This document shows, piece by piece, positions 8,388 through 16,156 of a stretch of DNA of 26,133 nucleotides; the first letter of the stretch is position 1, and each line of letters opens with the position of its first letter. The notes under the pieces are model-generated. The model made no database searches and was not told where the DNA came from. It worked only from the letters and a program-made list of their open reading frames with translations. Made by a program: the position numbers and the translations under genes. The stretch comes from Dialister sp. CAG:486 (GTDB lineage Bacteria; Bacillota; Negativicutes; Veillonellales; Dialisteraceae): the NCBI GenBank assembly GCA_000434475.1, contig FR879487.1, positions 21,167-47,299 of the forward strand. Reading direction: 5' to 3'.

Positions 8388-8612
8388 GGTTTGTTCCCTT
8401 CTTTCTTAATCCAACTCATGACGATGTCATGATGGGGGAAAAAATGTTGTCCCGGACGTCTCCGGATGATGCAGTCTGAAATCATCAAGGCATGCACGAG
8501 CCCCATTTGCTTTCGATAACGGTGAAAGAAACAGGGCATAAAGAAAACCTACCGATCACAGAGTGACCGATTCGCAGCTCAACTGCCGAAACAGGGCGCG
8601 TGAATTTTTATT
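8388..8612 (-). promoter_or_regulatory. Long structured leader of potE
   Basis: About 225 nt separate the promoter from the start codon. In minus-strand RNA I see a 9-bp stem with a UCU loop (8551-8571), a GAUGAU/AUCAUC stem, a CCGGA/UCCGG tetraloop hairpin (8446-8459) and a perfect UCAUGAC/GUCAUGA hairpin (8416-8432) just upstream of the ribosome site. GAAACAGGGC occurs twice, 59 bp apart. A 70-codon ORF starts inside the leader at 8539 and overlaps the potE start out of frame. No known riboswitch core is recognised. Confidence 0.45.
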
Positions 8613-8618
8613 TACTGC

Positions 8619-8647
8619 AATATACCATAATCGAACCCGTATGACAA
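8619..8647 (-). promoter_or_regulatory. Promoter of potE
   Basis: On the minus strand TTGTCA (8647-8642) and TATATT (8624-8619) are exactly 17 bp apart. Confidence 0.75.
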
Positions 8648-9206
8648 GACTTTTTTTGAAAAAAATTGATATTTTTTTCAGAGCAACTCCTATGAACTTT
8701 TGAGGACTTCAAAGGAAAAAAGAGAAAAACAGAAGAAAATGGCAGCTATCACGGATTGGAATGGATTGGAATGATAAATCAGAATGTATCATGATTTTTC
8801 CTACTAAAATTTCATAAAACCTCAAACTGCCCTTTTTATCGCCCTTCTGTGGTTTTCAGCAGAAATCGGCTTATGAATATTATGCATATTCATGTTGAAA
8901 ATATGCAATTCTATACGCTTGCATCTGAGAATCTCTTTCTGCTGTTTATCCTCTGAACACCTGAAATGGGGTGAAATTGCCCCACAATGCCTCACAGCGA
9001 CAAAAATGATAAGCTACATGAGAATGGAAGCTTTGTAAGTGAGAATAAATATATTTTATTACCTATGGTAAAGAAGAAATCTATAATGCGAAAGCAACGG
9101 GTTCTCGCCGCACCTTCCCAGGGACTCTTTTGCATGGATAGGACACGCTTTGTACGTTTTGCAATGAACCCGCTGCGTGGGGCCTTACCATCAGTCCCCG
9201 CTTTCC
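8648..9206. other. AT-rich gene-free stretch between potE and greA
   Basis: I see no supported gene here. It contains ATGAATAT/ATATTCAT (8873-8893), a perfect 8-bp inverted repeat; GGGGTGAAATTGCCCC near 8967-8982; a direct GGATTGGAAT duplication at 8755-8772; and a GC-richer segment from about 9096 to 9202. There, GCAACGGGTTC can pair with GAACCCGCTGC about 70 nt away, and GTGGGG pairs with CCCCGC, which hints at a structured RNA. No promoter or terminator frames that segment clearly. Confidence 0.35.
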
Positions 9207-9236
9207 TTGACACTCCGTTTATATTTGCTATATACT
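9207..9236 (+). promoter_or_regulatory. Promoter of greA
   Basis: TTGACA (9207-9212) and TATACT (9231-9236) are separated by 18 bp, about 70 bp before the start codon. Confidence 0.7.
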
Positions 9237-9305
9237 ATTAAATATGACTTTCTATGGGATCCCCCATATAAGGAATAAAATTATTCAGAAAAGAGGCAAA
9301 TTGTC

Positions 9306-9782
9306 ATGGCAGAAATGCAGCGTACCCTGGTCACCAAAGAAGGCCTTGAAAATATGCAGAAGGAGCTCGACGAACTCCGCAGTGTCAAACGTGCGGAAGT
9401 CGCGCAGCGTCTGAAAGAAGCCATTGCCATGGGCGACCTTTCGGAAAACTCCGAATACGATGAAGCGAAGAATGCGCAAGCGTTCCTCGAAGGCCGTATC
9501 CAGCAGCTTGAACAGCAGATCCGTACAGCACAGGTCATTGAAAAGGGAACGAAGAACCGTGTAGATGTCGGTTCTACCGTCGTTATCGAAGATATGGAAG
9601 AGCATGTGCAGGAAACCGTCACCATCGTCGGCTCCACCGAGTCTAATCCTTTCGAGGGACTGATTTCCAATGAATCTCCGGTCGGCCGTGCCCTTGTCGG
9701 TGCGAAAGCGGGCGATATCGTCGAAGCGGATGCTCCGACCGCTGTACTGAAGTACAAGGTCATCGAGATCAAAGATAATTAA
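9306..9782 (+). CDS. greA: Transcription elongation factor GreA
   Basis: GreA binds backtracked RNA polymerase and stimulates transcript cleavage through its secondary channel. At 158 aa the length is standard. The N-terminal coiled coil (about residues 8-75) carries the conserved tip MGDLSENSEYDEAKNAQ, with the acidic residues that coordinate magnesium in the polymerase active site. The C-terminal FKBP-like domain (about 80-158) has GSTVVIED and SPVGRALVGAKAGD. The ATG follows an AAGAGG ribosome site. The gene precedes lysS with a short terminator-like hairpin between them, a neighbourhood common in Bacillota. Confidence 0.97.
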   Translation: MAEMQRTLVTKEGLENMQKELDELRSVKRAEVAQRLKEAIAMGDLSENSEYDEAKNAQAFLEGRIQQLEQQIRTAQVIEKGTKNRVDVGSTVVIEDMEEHVQETVTIVGSTESNPFEGLISNESPVGRALVGAKAGDIVEADAPTAVLKYKVIEIKDN

Positions 9783-9890
9783 AATGATTTTTCATCCTGC
9801 ACAATCCGCCATGATCTGGCGATGCAGGGTTCAGGATTCAAGGTACGGAGGCAGGACGGGCTTTTTCAAAAGTGTCCTCTCTCGGTGCAC

Positions 9891-9909
9891 GGGTCTCTGG
9901 ACCCTTTTT
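9891..9909 (+). terminator. Weak terminator or attenuator between greA and lysS
   Basis: GGGTC (9891-9895), a TCTG loop and GACCC (9900-9904) are followed by five T. The stem is only 5 bp, so read-through into lysS is likely. Confidence 0.45.
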
Positions 9910-9935
9910 GTGCTATTTATAAAATGAGGGTAAAA

Positions 9936-11879
9936 ATGACAGAGAAAATGAATCAGAATAACGGGCCAAAGCTGAATGACCAGATGCTGATCCGTCGTGA
10001 AAAGCTGGAGAAGATCCGTGCGCTCGGCGTAGAACCATATGGTCAGAAGTTTGACTACGATCACCATGCATCTGACATCAGACAGCAGGCTGAGGAGCTC
10101 GAAAAGAATGAAACTCATGTCCGCCTCGCTGGCCGTATTATGATCCGCCGCGGGCAGGGCAAGACCGCATTCTGTGTCCTGCGTGACCAGAGCGGCGATA
10201 TCCAGCTCTATTTCAGAAAAGATGAGCTGCCGGAAAATGAATGGGCTCTCTTTAAACTCGTCGATCTCGGTGATATCCTTGGTGTCGAAGGTGTCGTTTT
10301 CAAGACCCACACCGGTGAGCTCACTGTTCGCGTCCTGCATTTCACGATGCTGTCCAAGTCGCTTCGTCCACTGCCGGAAAAATGGCATGGTCTCACCGAC
10401 AAGGAACAGCGCTATCGCCAGAGATACCTTGACCTCATGGTCAATCCGGAAGTCAAAGATACTTTCATCAAGCGCGCGGCTATGATGCGCGCCATTCGAC
10501 AGTGGTATACGGACCACGGCTTCCTCGAAGTCGAGACCCCGGTCCTCCAGCCGCTGTATGGCGGTGCGAATGCGAAGCCATTCACCACCCATTTCAATGC
10601 TCTCGATATGACCATGTATCTGCGTATCGCGCCGGAGCTTTATTTGAAGAGACTGCTCGTCGGCGGTTATGAAAGAATTTTCGAGATCACGAGAAACTTC
10701 AGAAACGAAGGCATGGATACCCGCCACAATCCGGAATTCACCGCTATCGAAACATACCAGGCTTATGGGGATATCGAAGACGTCATCAACCAGACGGAAC
10801 AGATCGTAGAAGCCTGCGCGATGGCTGCCTACGGTACGACCAAGTTCAAGTACGAGGATACAGAAATCGACGTCAAGGCTCCGTGGCCAAGACTCACCAT
10901 GGCAGAGGCTGTGAAGAAATATACGCCAACCCATGAAGACTTCGATGCATGCAAAACCATCGATGATGCACGTGCTATCGCTGACCGTCTGCATGTAGAA
11001 TACAGTGAATTTGATGGCTTTGGCAAGATCCTGGCAGAATGCTTCGATGCCTATGCCGAAGAACACCTGATCCAGCCGGTCCACATCACCCGTCACCCGA
11101 TCGAAGTCTCCCCGCTCTCCAAGCTCGACCCGGCCGATCCGCGCTATACCATCCGCTTCGAGTCCTACATTTATGGCCGCGAACTCGCAAACGGCTTCTC
11201 GGAATTGAACGACCCGATCGACCAGAGACAGCGTTTCGAGATGCAGGTCGAGGAAAGAAAGCACGGTGATGATGAAGCGCATCCGATCGATGAAGATTTC
11301 CTGACGGCTCTCGAATATGGTATGCCTCCGACCGGCGGTCTCGGTATCGGTCTTGACCGTCTCTTCATGCTGATGACGAATTCTGCAAGCATTCGCGACA
11401 TCCTCCTCTTCCCGGCGATGAAACCGGAAACGGCGCTCGAGAAGAAGGTCGCTAAAGAGGCAGAAGCCGCAGCGGCTGATATGGAAGAGGCAGAAGAAGC
11501 CATTGATTTCTCCAAGGTAGAGATCGAACCTCTCTTCCAGGATTTCGTAGATTTCGATACCTTCAGCAAGTCTGACTTCCGCGCCGTCAAGGTCAAGGAA
11601 TGCAGCGCTGTGCCGAAGAGCAAGAAGCTCCTCAAGTTCGTTTTGGACGATGGCACGGGCGAAGACCGTATCATTCTCTCCGGCATTCATGCTTACTATG
11701 AACCGGAAGAACTGGTCGGCAAGACACTGATCGCGATCACAAACCTTCCACCACGGAAGATGATGGGGATCGACTCTTGCGGCATGCTTCTCTCGGCCAT
11801 CCATCAGGAAGAGGGCGAAGAAAAGCTCCACCTCCTCATGGTCGATCGTCATATCCCGGCCGGTGCAAAGCTGTACTAA
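9936..11879 (+). CDS. lysS: Lysyl-tRNA synthetase with C-terminal tRNA-binding domain
   Basis: This class II LysRS charges tRNA-Lys. The N-terminal anticodon-binding OB fold covers about residues 50-160. The catalytic core has motif 1 near FLEVETPVLQP, motif 2 FRNEGMDTRHNPEF and motif 3 GLGIGLDRLFML. At 647 aa it is about 140 residues longer than usual bacterial LysRS. The extra part is an acidic alanine/glutamate-rich linker and, in the last 120 residues (528-647; 11517-11876), an EMAP-II/Trbp111-like OB fold with DFRAVKVKECSAVPKSKKL, NLPPRKMMGIDSCGMLL and IPAGAKLY. Such modules usually occur on MetRS or alone. The ATG at 9936 is chosen for GAGGG 5 nt upstream; the ORF opens 38 codons earlier without a ribosome site. 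Confidence 0.95.
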   Translation: MTEKMNQNNGPKLNDQMLIRREKLEKIRALGVEPYGQKFDYDHHASDIRQQAEELEKNETHVRLAGRIMIRRGQGKTAFCVLRDQSGDIQLYFRKDELPENEWALFKLVDLGDILGVEGVVFKTHTGELTVRVLHFTMLSKSLRPLPEKWHGLTDKEQRYRQRYLDLMVNPEVKDTFIKRAAMMRAIRQWYTDHGFLEVETPVLQPLYGGANAKPFTTHFNALDMTMYLRIAPELYLKRLLVGGYERIFEITRNFRNEGMDTRHNPEFTAIETYQAYGDIEDVINQTEQIVEACAMAAYGTTKFKYEDTEIDVKAPWPRLTMAEAVKKYTPTHEDFDACKTIDDARAIADRLHVEYSEFDGFGKILAECFDAYAEEHLIQPVHITRHPIEVSPLSKLDPADPRYTIRFESYIYGRELANGFSELNDPIDQRQRFEMQVEERKHGDDEAHPIDEDFLTALEYGMPPTGGLGIGLDRLFMLMTNSASIRDILLFPAMKPETALEKKVAKEAEAAAADMEEAEEAIDFSKVEIEPLFQDFVDFDTFSKSDFRAVKVKECSAVPKSKKLLKFVLDDGTGEDRIILSGIHAYYEPEELVGKTLIAITNLPPRKMMGIDSCGMLLSAIHQEEGEEKLHLLMVDRHIPAGAKLY

Positions 11880-11888
11880 TTAAAAATA

Positions 11889-12018
11889 TCAGGTAGAGTA
11901 AGCTTCCGCGCGTGAAGTGCCGAGTGGACAGGGAGTTGTCACTCGGACGAAGAGACAGAAGGCGATGAGTCCGTCATCGCCATCCCGTCTCGCGGTACGG
12001 AAGCTGCATCCCGCTGCT
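11889..12018 (+). promoter_or_regulatory. THF (tetrahydrofolate) riboswitch
   Basis: The conserved THF aptamer elements appear in order: GAGUA at 11896-11900, GCGCGU.AAGUG near 11908-11919, GGGAGUUGUC followed by ACUCGGACGA, GCGGU near 11992-11996, and UGCAUCCCGCU at 12004-12014. The arm CTTCC/GGAAG is formed by 11903-11907 and 11998-12002. A variable arm (GGCGATGA/TCATCGCC, 11961-11982) is inserted. The gene directly downstream is a folate transporter, the classic partner of this aptamer. Excess THF should lower folT expression. Confidence 0.9.
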
Positions 12019-12026
12019 GCAGAAGG

Positions 12027-12066
12027 CTTCCTCCTGTAGCAAGTCAAGTAGGAGGAGGTCTTTTTT
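12027..12066 (+). promoter_or_regulatory. Expression platform: SD-sequestering terminator hairpin
   Basis: CTTCCTCCT (12027-12035) pairs over 9 bp with AGGAGGAGG (12050-12058), which is also the folT ribosome site, and a T-rich run follows (12059-12066). The same hairpin could therefore stop transcription or hide the ribosome site when THF is bound. Confidence 0.75.
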
Positions 12067-12067
12067 C

Positions 12068-12577
12068 ATGCCTAAAAATAAAATTCATGAGCTGGTCATG
12101 CTCGGCATTCTGACCGGGCTTGCCGTGCTTTTGTCCTACGTCTTTGCCATCCAGACGCCCTTTGTGCGCATCACCTTCGGATTTCTGCCCATCGCACTCG
12201 CCGGTGCTTTCTACGGACCGTGGAAAGCAGGGCTGGTGGGCGCGCTGGATAATCTCATCGGTACTGCGATCATCGGGACGAGCATTTTCTTCCCCGGCTT
12301 CACGCTGTCTGATTTTCTGACAGGCTTTCTGTTTGGATGGTTTTTCTATCATAAGGAGATCCGATTTCCCTATGTCTGTGTGCCGTTTCTTCTTGTCATG
12401 CTCCTGATCCATCTGGGCCTCAATACCCTCTGGCTGGTCCTCTACTATGACAAGGCGGCTTCGGCCATCTTCCTGTCCCGCGTCATCAAGAATCTTCTTT
12501 GCTTCCCCATGGAAGTGGGACTGTTTCTCGCGGTGTACAAAGCGGTAGGGAAACAGGTGATCAAGGGACTGGTGTGA
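12068..12577 (+). CDS. folT: ECF transporter S component, folate-specific (FolT)
   Basis: This 169-aa integral membrane protein has about six hydrophobic segments, the size of ECF S components. Motifs such as TPFVRITFGFLPIALAGAFYGPWKAG and an N-terminal ELVMLGILTGLAVLLSY helix fit the FolT family. S components bind the vitamin and use a shared EcfA-A'-T energising module, which is not in this window and must be encoded elsewhere. The ATG at 12068 follows AGGAGGAGG, which is paired in the riboswitch hairpin. Substrate assignment rests mainly on the THF riboswitch upstream. It appears as a single-gene unit; the stop is followed by repeat material. Confidence 0.92.
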   Translation: MPKNKIHELVMLGILTGLAVLLSYVFAIQTPFVRITFGFLPIALAGAFYGPWKAGLVGALDNLIGTAIIGTSIFFPGFTLSDFLTGFLFGWFFYHKEIRFPYVCVPFLLVMLLIHLGLNTLWLVLYYDKAASAIFLSRVIKNLLCFPMEVGLFLAVYKAVGKQVIKGLV

Positions 12578-12584
12578 CTGGATA

Positions 12585-12975
12585 TGAGGCAACAAAGCTG
12601 TTAAACGCTTTGACTCAAAGTGAGGAGTGAGGAATTAGGAGTGAAGGTGCGGCGCATAAAATGAGGATGCGCCGAAGAGTTTTATTTAAATAACGAATAA
12701 GTTATTCTATATAATGCCGGATATTTGGATGCCCTATGAGTGGTGCGTTCCTTCCGGGGTTAGCCCCTGGGGAGTGCCGTCCACTGATTCTGCATGAAAG
12801 CTTTGCGCGAATGAGGAATTAGCAGTGAGGAATTAGGAATGAAGGGGGCGGATTCGCAGCGAATATATATGGGCAATGCCCGAAGGCCGGAGAATAGAAG
12901 TCAGAAGTCAGAGCTCTGATGTCTGATGTCTCTCAGTCTCCTAGTCTAATCCCTAATCCCTAGCTACTAATCCCT
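12585..12975. repeat. Composite intergenic repeat, copy C (two partial units)
   Basis: This fills the gap between folT and truA. The first partial unit (about 12618-12680) has GAGTGAGGAATTAGGAGTGA heptamers and a GGCGCAT/ATGCGCC hairpin. An AT-rich spacer follows with a lone TATAAT (12710-12715) and an AATAAC/GTTATT inverted repeat. The second unit (about 12755-12975) carries GGGGTTAGCCCC, GAATGAGGAATTAG heptamers, AGAAGTC/TGATGTC heptamers and CTAATCC heptamers. From 12896 to 12972 the period of 7 is almost unbroken. No gene is supported. Confidence 0.75.
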
Positions 12976-13016
12976 GCTTTTAAACTTCTCATTCTGATTT
13001 CGTAAGGAGAAACGTT

Positions 13017-13757
13017 ATGGCAAACTATTCATTTATCGTTTCCTATGATGGCAGCCGCTACGAAGGCTGGCAGCGGCAGACACGCACGGAAGAGACGATC
13101 CAGGGCAAGCTGGAAAAGGCACTCAGGAAGCTGACGGGCGAAGAGGCGCAGGTCATCGGCGCAGGACGGACAGATGCTGGAGTCCATGCGCGCGGACAGT
13201 GTGCGAATGTTCAGCTTTCTGTGGCGCTGCCCGTCAGGCAGCTGGAGGATGAGCTGAACCGTCTTCTGCCGGATGACATCGGTGTGTCGCGCATGAGGAT
13301 AGCGGGTGAGCGTTTTCATAGCCGTTTCTCTGCGACAGGAAAATTCTATCGCTACCGCATCCGCACCGGTAGTGAAAAGAACGTCTTCGAGCGGCGCTAT
13401 GTGTGGCAGCTGGGAGAAGCGCTCAATATTCCCGCCATGGAAGAGGCCGCGCATCTTCTGGAGGGCAGGCACGACTTCAAGTCCTTCTGCGGAAATCGGC
13501 ACATGAAGAAGTCCTGTGTGCGTGATGTGAAGGAGATCTCTCTTCACGTGACGGAGGGAGAACTGGTCATGGATTTCATTGGAGATGGCTTCCTGCAGAA
13601 TATGATCCGTATCCTCGTGGGGACGCTTGTCGAAGTGGGCGAGGGGAAGAGGAGAGCCTCTGAGATGGAAGATATCCTCGCGGCTCGCGATCGCACCCGC
13701 GCCGGCTTCACCGCGCCTGCCTGCGGGCTTTGCCTTGAAAAGGTGATGTATGAGTGA
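13017..13757 (+). CDS. truA: tRNA pseudouridine synthase A
   Basis: TruA converts uridines 38-40 in the anticodon arm of many tRNAs to pseudouridine. The 246-aa length is normal. The catalytic aspartate is D53 in GAGRTDAGVHARGQ. Other family stretches include YDGSRYEGWQRQ near the N-terminus, FHSRFSATGKFYRYRI, HDFKSFCG and GDGFLQNMIRILVGTLVEVG. The ATG follows TAAGGAG. It is often downstream of ECF transporter genes in Bacillota, which fits folT nearby, but here the repeat region separates them. Confidence 0.97.
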   Translation: MANYSFIVSYDGSRYEGWQRQTRTEETIQGKLEKALRKLTGEEAQVIGAGRTDAGVHARGQCANVQLSVALPVRQLEDELNRLLPDDIGVSRMRIAGERFHSRFSATGKFYRYRIRTGSEKNVFERRYVWQLGEALNIPAMEEAAHLLEGRHDFKSFCGNRHMKKSCVRDVKEISLHVTEGELVMDFIGDGFLQNMIRILVGTLVEVGEGKRRASEMEDILAARDRTRAGFTAPACGLCLEKVMYE

Positions 13758-13827
13758 TTGACGGTGCCGGTATGTCGCACCATGGGCCGACCTTCCTTTC
13801 ACTGAAAAAGGGCTCGACTTTTCAGAA

Positions 13828-13871
13828 CCAATAAAAAACCGCCACCCTTTCGGATGGCGGTCTTTTATTGG
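13828..13871. terminator. Bidirectional terminator between truA and the usp gene
   Basis: CCAATAAAA.ACCGCCA (from 13828) pairs with TGGCGGT.TTTTATTGG (to 13871), giving a long stem with A/T-rich flanks that serves both converging genes. Confidence 0.9.
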
Positions 13872-13872
13872 T

Positions 13873-14301
13873 TTATTTCACGACGAGTACCGGGCATTTG
13901 ACGTGGTGGATGACATACTGACTGACACTCCCCATGACGAAGGAGGAGACAGCGCCCTTGCCGCTGTTGCCGATGACGACCATATCGATGCCCTGCTGCT
14001 CTACGATCTCCGTAATAGCGGCACCCGGGACGCCGGTCTCTACGATCTCTTCATAGTCGAGCTCGATCGGGATCTCTTCCTTCAGCGCAGCGAGCAGTCT
14101 TTCTGCCTTGGCTTTGATATTGATGAAGCCATTTTTATCCAAAGTGACACCCATGATCGGATAGGCGGCCTCGCTGACATCCGCGATGCAGGTGACGACG
14201 AGCTTAGCGCCATGAACCTTTGCGACATCGATCGCCATTTTGAAGGCGCGCTTTGAAGCATCCGAACCATCGACCGGTACGAGAATTTTTTTGATTTCCA
14301 T
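13873..14301 (-). CDS. Universal stress protein (UspA family, ATP-binding type)
   Basis: This 142-aa protein has the single-domain Usp fold. It begins EIKKILVPVDGSDASKRAF and ends CPVLVV. The nucleotide-binding loop G-x2-G-x9-G-S is complete at residues 111-125 (GNSGKGAVSSFVMGS), so it should bind ATP. Such proteins are cytosolic dimers whose targets are usually unknown. The ribosome site AAAGGAGGT is a perfect match, suggesting high translation. The gene stands alone, converging with truA across a shared terminator. A TAGAAT-like -10 on the minus strand at 14406-14401 has no clear -35. Confidence 0.93.
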   Translation of the reverse strand: MEIKKILVPVDGSDASKRAFKMAIDVAKVHGAKLVVTCIADVSEAAYPIMGVTLDKNGFINIKAKAERLLAALKEEIPIELDYEEIVETGVPGAAITEIVEQQGIDMVVIGNSGKGAVSSFVMGSVSQYVIHHVKCPVLVVK

Positions 14302-14567
14302 TTTGGGGTACCTCCTTTGGATGAAAGGTAAAGCGGGATAGACCCGCCATTTGACTTGACAGGGGATCCTGATTTGCCAATGACTTGCTTTTCTTATTTT
14401 ATTCTAACATAATTCTGCGAAGCTGGGTATATCTTGCAAGCAAAAAATTATTTTATGGGCTATAATAGAAAAAATGAGTTTAGCGGCGGACTGCAGGTGA
14501 CGATAAACGAAGAAGAGGCGATGGGCCCGCTGACAGGAAACCGAAACATCATGATGGAGGATACACT

Positions 14568-15314
14568 ATGTTTTTCAATCTGTTTGGCAAGAACAAAGAT
14601 GAATTCATCACCGCTTATGCGGGAAAGCTCGCAGAGGCGGTGTTGGAGGATGCCTTAGATGAAGATGTCCTGGAAGAGCTGATCCATTACGCGAAGGAGA
14701 AGGGCCTCAGCAACAAGCAGCTCGCCAGCGCACAGGCGATGGCGTGTGACAAGGTTTTTGAAGAGCTGTATCAGGAAGGCTATATGACCGATGAGGACTA
14801 TGAGCTATACCAGTCTCTCATCGAGGCCTGCTACATGATGAAAGAAAAGGAGAAATATCGCTATCAGACCATCGCGAAGCGTTGCAATGCCATTTACAAG
14901 ATCCAGGAGGAGGGGCTGCTCCCGAAGATCAATCCGGACTACGCCAGCGTGAAGTATCGTGAGGGCGAAGCGCTTCATTTTGCCGCATCCGCCAAGCTTA
15001 TGAAGCTTTCCGGTACCAATGAGAAAGGACTGGTGATTTCCAAAGACTCGCCCTTCCGGGCGGGAAGCCTTAAGGATCCTAGCAATGGTCCTTGGAAGGA
15101 AGACAGCAATGGCGCTCTCTGGATCACCACGGAGCGTATCGGCTTCCGTGGGAAGAAGGAGGCCTTCACCTTGGAGATCGCGGATCTTGACCATGCTGAG
15201 CTGGATCACGGCCCTCTTCGCTTTTTCGAAAAGGGAAAAGAAATGCCGAAAGCCGTCCGCATTGATGACTACGAGATGGCGGGGGTCATATTGACAAATT
15301 TACTGCAGAGATAG
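14568..15314 (+). CDS. Uncharacterised protein with possible PH/GRAM-like C-terminal domain
   Basis: I do not recognise this 248-aa family. The first 120 residues are acidic and helical, with no signal peptide or membrane segment. The C-terminal half carries GALWITTERIGFRGKKEAFTLEI (182-204). This resembles the strand pattern in bacterial PH/GRAM-like domains (a small residue, L-x-I-T-x-x-R-I-x-F, then a basic turn and further strands). The ATG follows TGGAGG. A lone TATAAT at 14461-14466 may be its -10, without a convincing -35. It is followed by a nitroreductase 84 bp later, so co-transcription is possible. The domain call is tentative. Confidence 0.75.
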   Translation: MFFNLFGKNKDEFITAYAGKLAEAVLEDALDEDVLEELIHYAKEKGLSNKQLASAQAMACDKVFEELYQEGYMTDEDYELYQSLIEACYMMKEKEKYRYQTIAKRCNAIYKIQEEGLLPKINPDYASVKYREGEALHFAASAKLMKLSGTNEKGLVISKDSPFRAGSLKDPSNGPWKEDSNGALWITTERIGFRGKKEAFTLEIADLDHAELDHGPLRFFEKGKEMPKAVRIDDYEMAGVILTNLLQR

Positions 15315-15324
15315 GGTTTGGAAA

Positions 15325-15362
15325 ATCAGAAGTCAGACATCTGATATCTGCGAACTGTCATC
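15325..15362. repeat. Fragment of the heptamer repeat family
   Basis: Heptamers AGAAGTC, AGACATC, TGATATC, TGCGAAC and TGTCATC follow one another between the two genes. They match the middle array of the large composite repeats. Confidence 0.55.
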
Positions 15363-15397
15363 TGGCAGCAGTTACCATTTTAAAAAAGGAGATCATC

Positions 15398-15913
15398 ATG
15401 GAATTTGATCAGGTACTTGCACTTCGTAAATCCATCCGTTCCTACACGGATGAGCCGGTCTCGAAGGAAGACCTTGCCGCGCTGGTGAAAGCGGCGCTTG
15501 CTTCTTCTGTCGGAAAGCACAATGATGCGGGCTATACCCTCTGCGTCGTGACGGATCCAGCGTTGCTTTCTGCCATCGACAAGGAAGCGGCAGAAAAGCT
15601 CGGAAAGCCCCATATGTTCTTTGAGGCGCCGGCGCTCATTTTCATCTGCGAGACGAAGGAGGCCTTTGATTACCTGAAGGAATTCGATGCCGGCATCATC
15701 GCTGAGCATATCCACCTGAAAGCCTCCGACCTCGGCCTCGGCTCTGTCGTCCTCTACGGCTTCATCCGTCATCTGGGGCACGACGCAGACTATGTGAAGG
15801 CTCTCGGTCTTCCGGAAGGCACCTATCCGCTTCTTGCTGTCGCAGTCGGTCACAGCCGCGCGGCAAAAATGGAGCGAAAAGGGGATCGCGAATTTGAGGT
15901 CATCTATCGCTAA
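15398..15913 (+). CDS. Nitroreductase-family flavoprotein
   Basis: This 171-aa protein of the nitroreductase/FMN oxidoreductase superfamily shows the FMN-binding start RKSIRSY (residues 10-16), AALASSVGKHND, a central helix with EHIHLKASDLGLGSV, and a C-terminal PLLAVAVGHSRAAKMERK. These enzymes use FMN and NAD(P)H to reduce nitro compounds, quinones or similar electrophiles; the physiological substrate cannot be told. It is at the short end of the family. The ATG at 15398 follows AAGGAG. The MITE-like palindrome begins 18 bp after its stop. Confidence 0.9.
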   Translation: MEFDQVLALRKSIRSYTDEPVSKEDLAALVKAALASSVGKHNDAGYTLCVVTDPALLSAIDKEAAEKLGKPHMFFEAPALIFICETKEAFDYLKEFDAGIIAEHIHLKASDLGLGSVVLYGFIRHLGHDADYVKALGLPEGTYPLLAVAVGHSRAAKMERKGDREFEVIYR

Positions 15914-15930
15914 CCTTCTGCCACATATTC

Positions 15931-16095
15931 TAGGGAAACACTGATTCAATCGTTGTCAGATTTTACTCTTGAAATTTTATGCATAGCGAGGAATAACCTG
16001 ACGCGAATAGCGAGCTATTTAAGGAAGGTTATGACGAAGCTATGTATAAAAATTCTTGTAAAATCTGACTCTGCGATTTAATCAGCGTTTCCCTA
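15931..16095. mobile_element. MITE-like palindromic element, 165 bp
   Basis: Almost the whole element is one imperfect inverted repeat. The left end GGGAAACACTGATTCAATCG mirrors the right end CGATTTAATCAGCGTTTCCC, and GTCAGATTTTAC mirrors GTAAAATCTGAC. CATAGC/GCTATG and AACCT/AGGTT continue inward to a centre near 16015. It is flanked by TA on both sides, fitting a TA target duplication as made by IS630/mariner-type transposases. It has no coding capacity and would need a transposase in trans. It lies between the nitroreductase and the promoter of the first T-box. Confidence 0.75.
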
Positions 16096-16121
16096 AAGAC
16101 CACCCAAAAATAAAAAAGCCC

Positions 16122-16150
16122 TTGACACCGCTTCTAAATGATGATAAAGT
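16122..16150 (+). promoter_or_regulatory. Promoter of T-box leader 1
   Basis: TTGACA (16122-16127) and TAAAGT (16145-16150) are 17 bp apart, placing the start near 16157, just before the T-box stem I. Confidence 0.7.
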
Positions 16151-16156
16151 ACACAC

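Noticed and set aside
9831..11852. 673-codon open frame antisense to lysS
   Set aside because: It mirrors the lysS reading frame, has no ribosome site or recognisable domain, and arises from codon bias in a highly expressed gene.
12740..12800. SRP RNA-like GGAAGG sequence on the minus strand
   Set aside because: The surrounding asymmetric loop of SRP RNA is absent, and the GGGGTTAGCCCC segment matches the composite repeat family.
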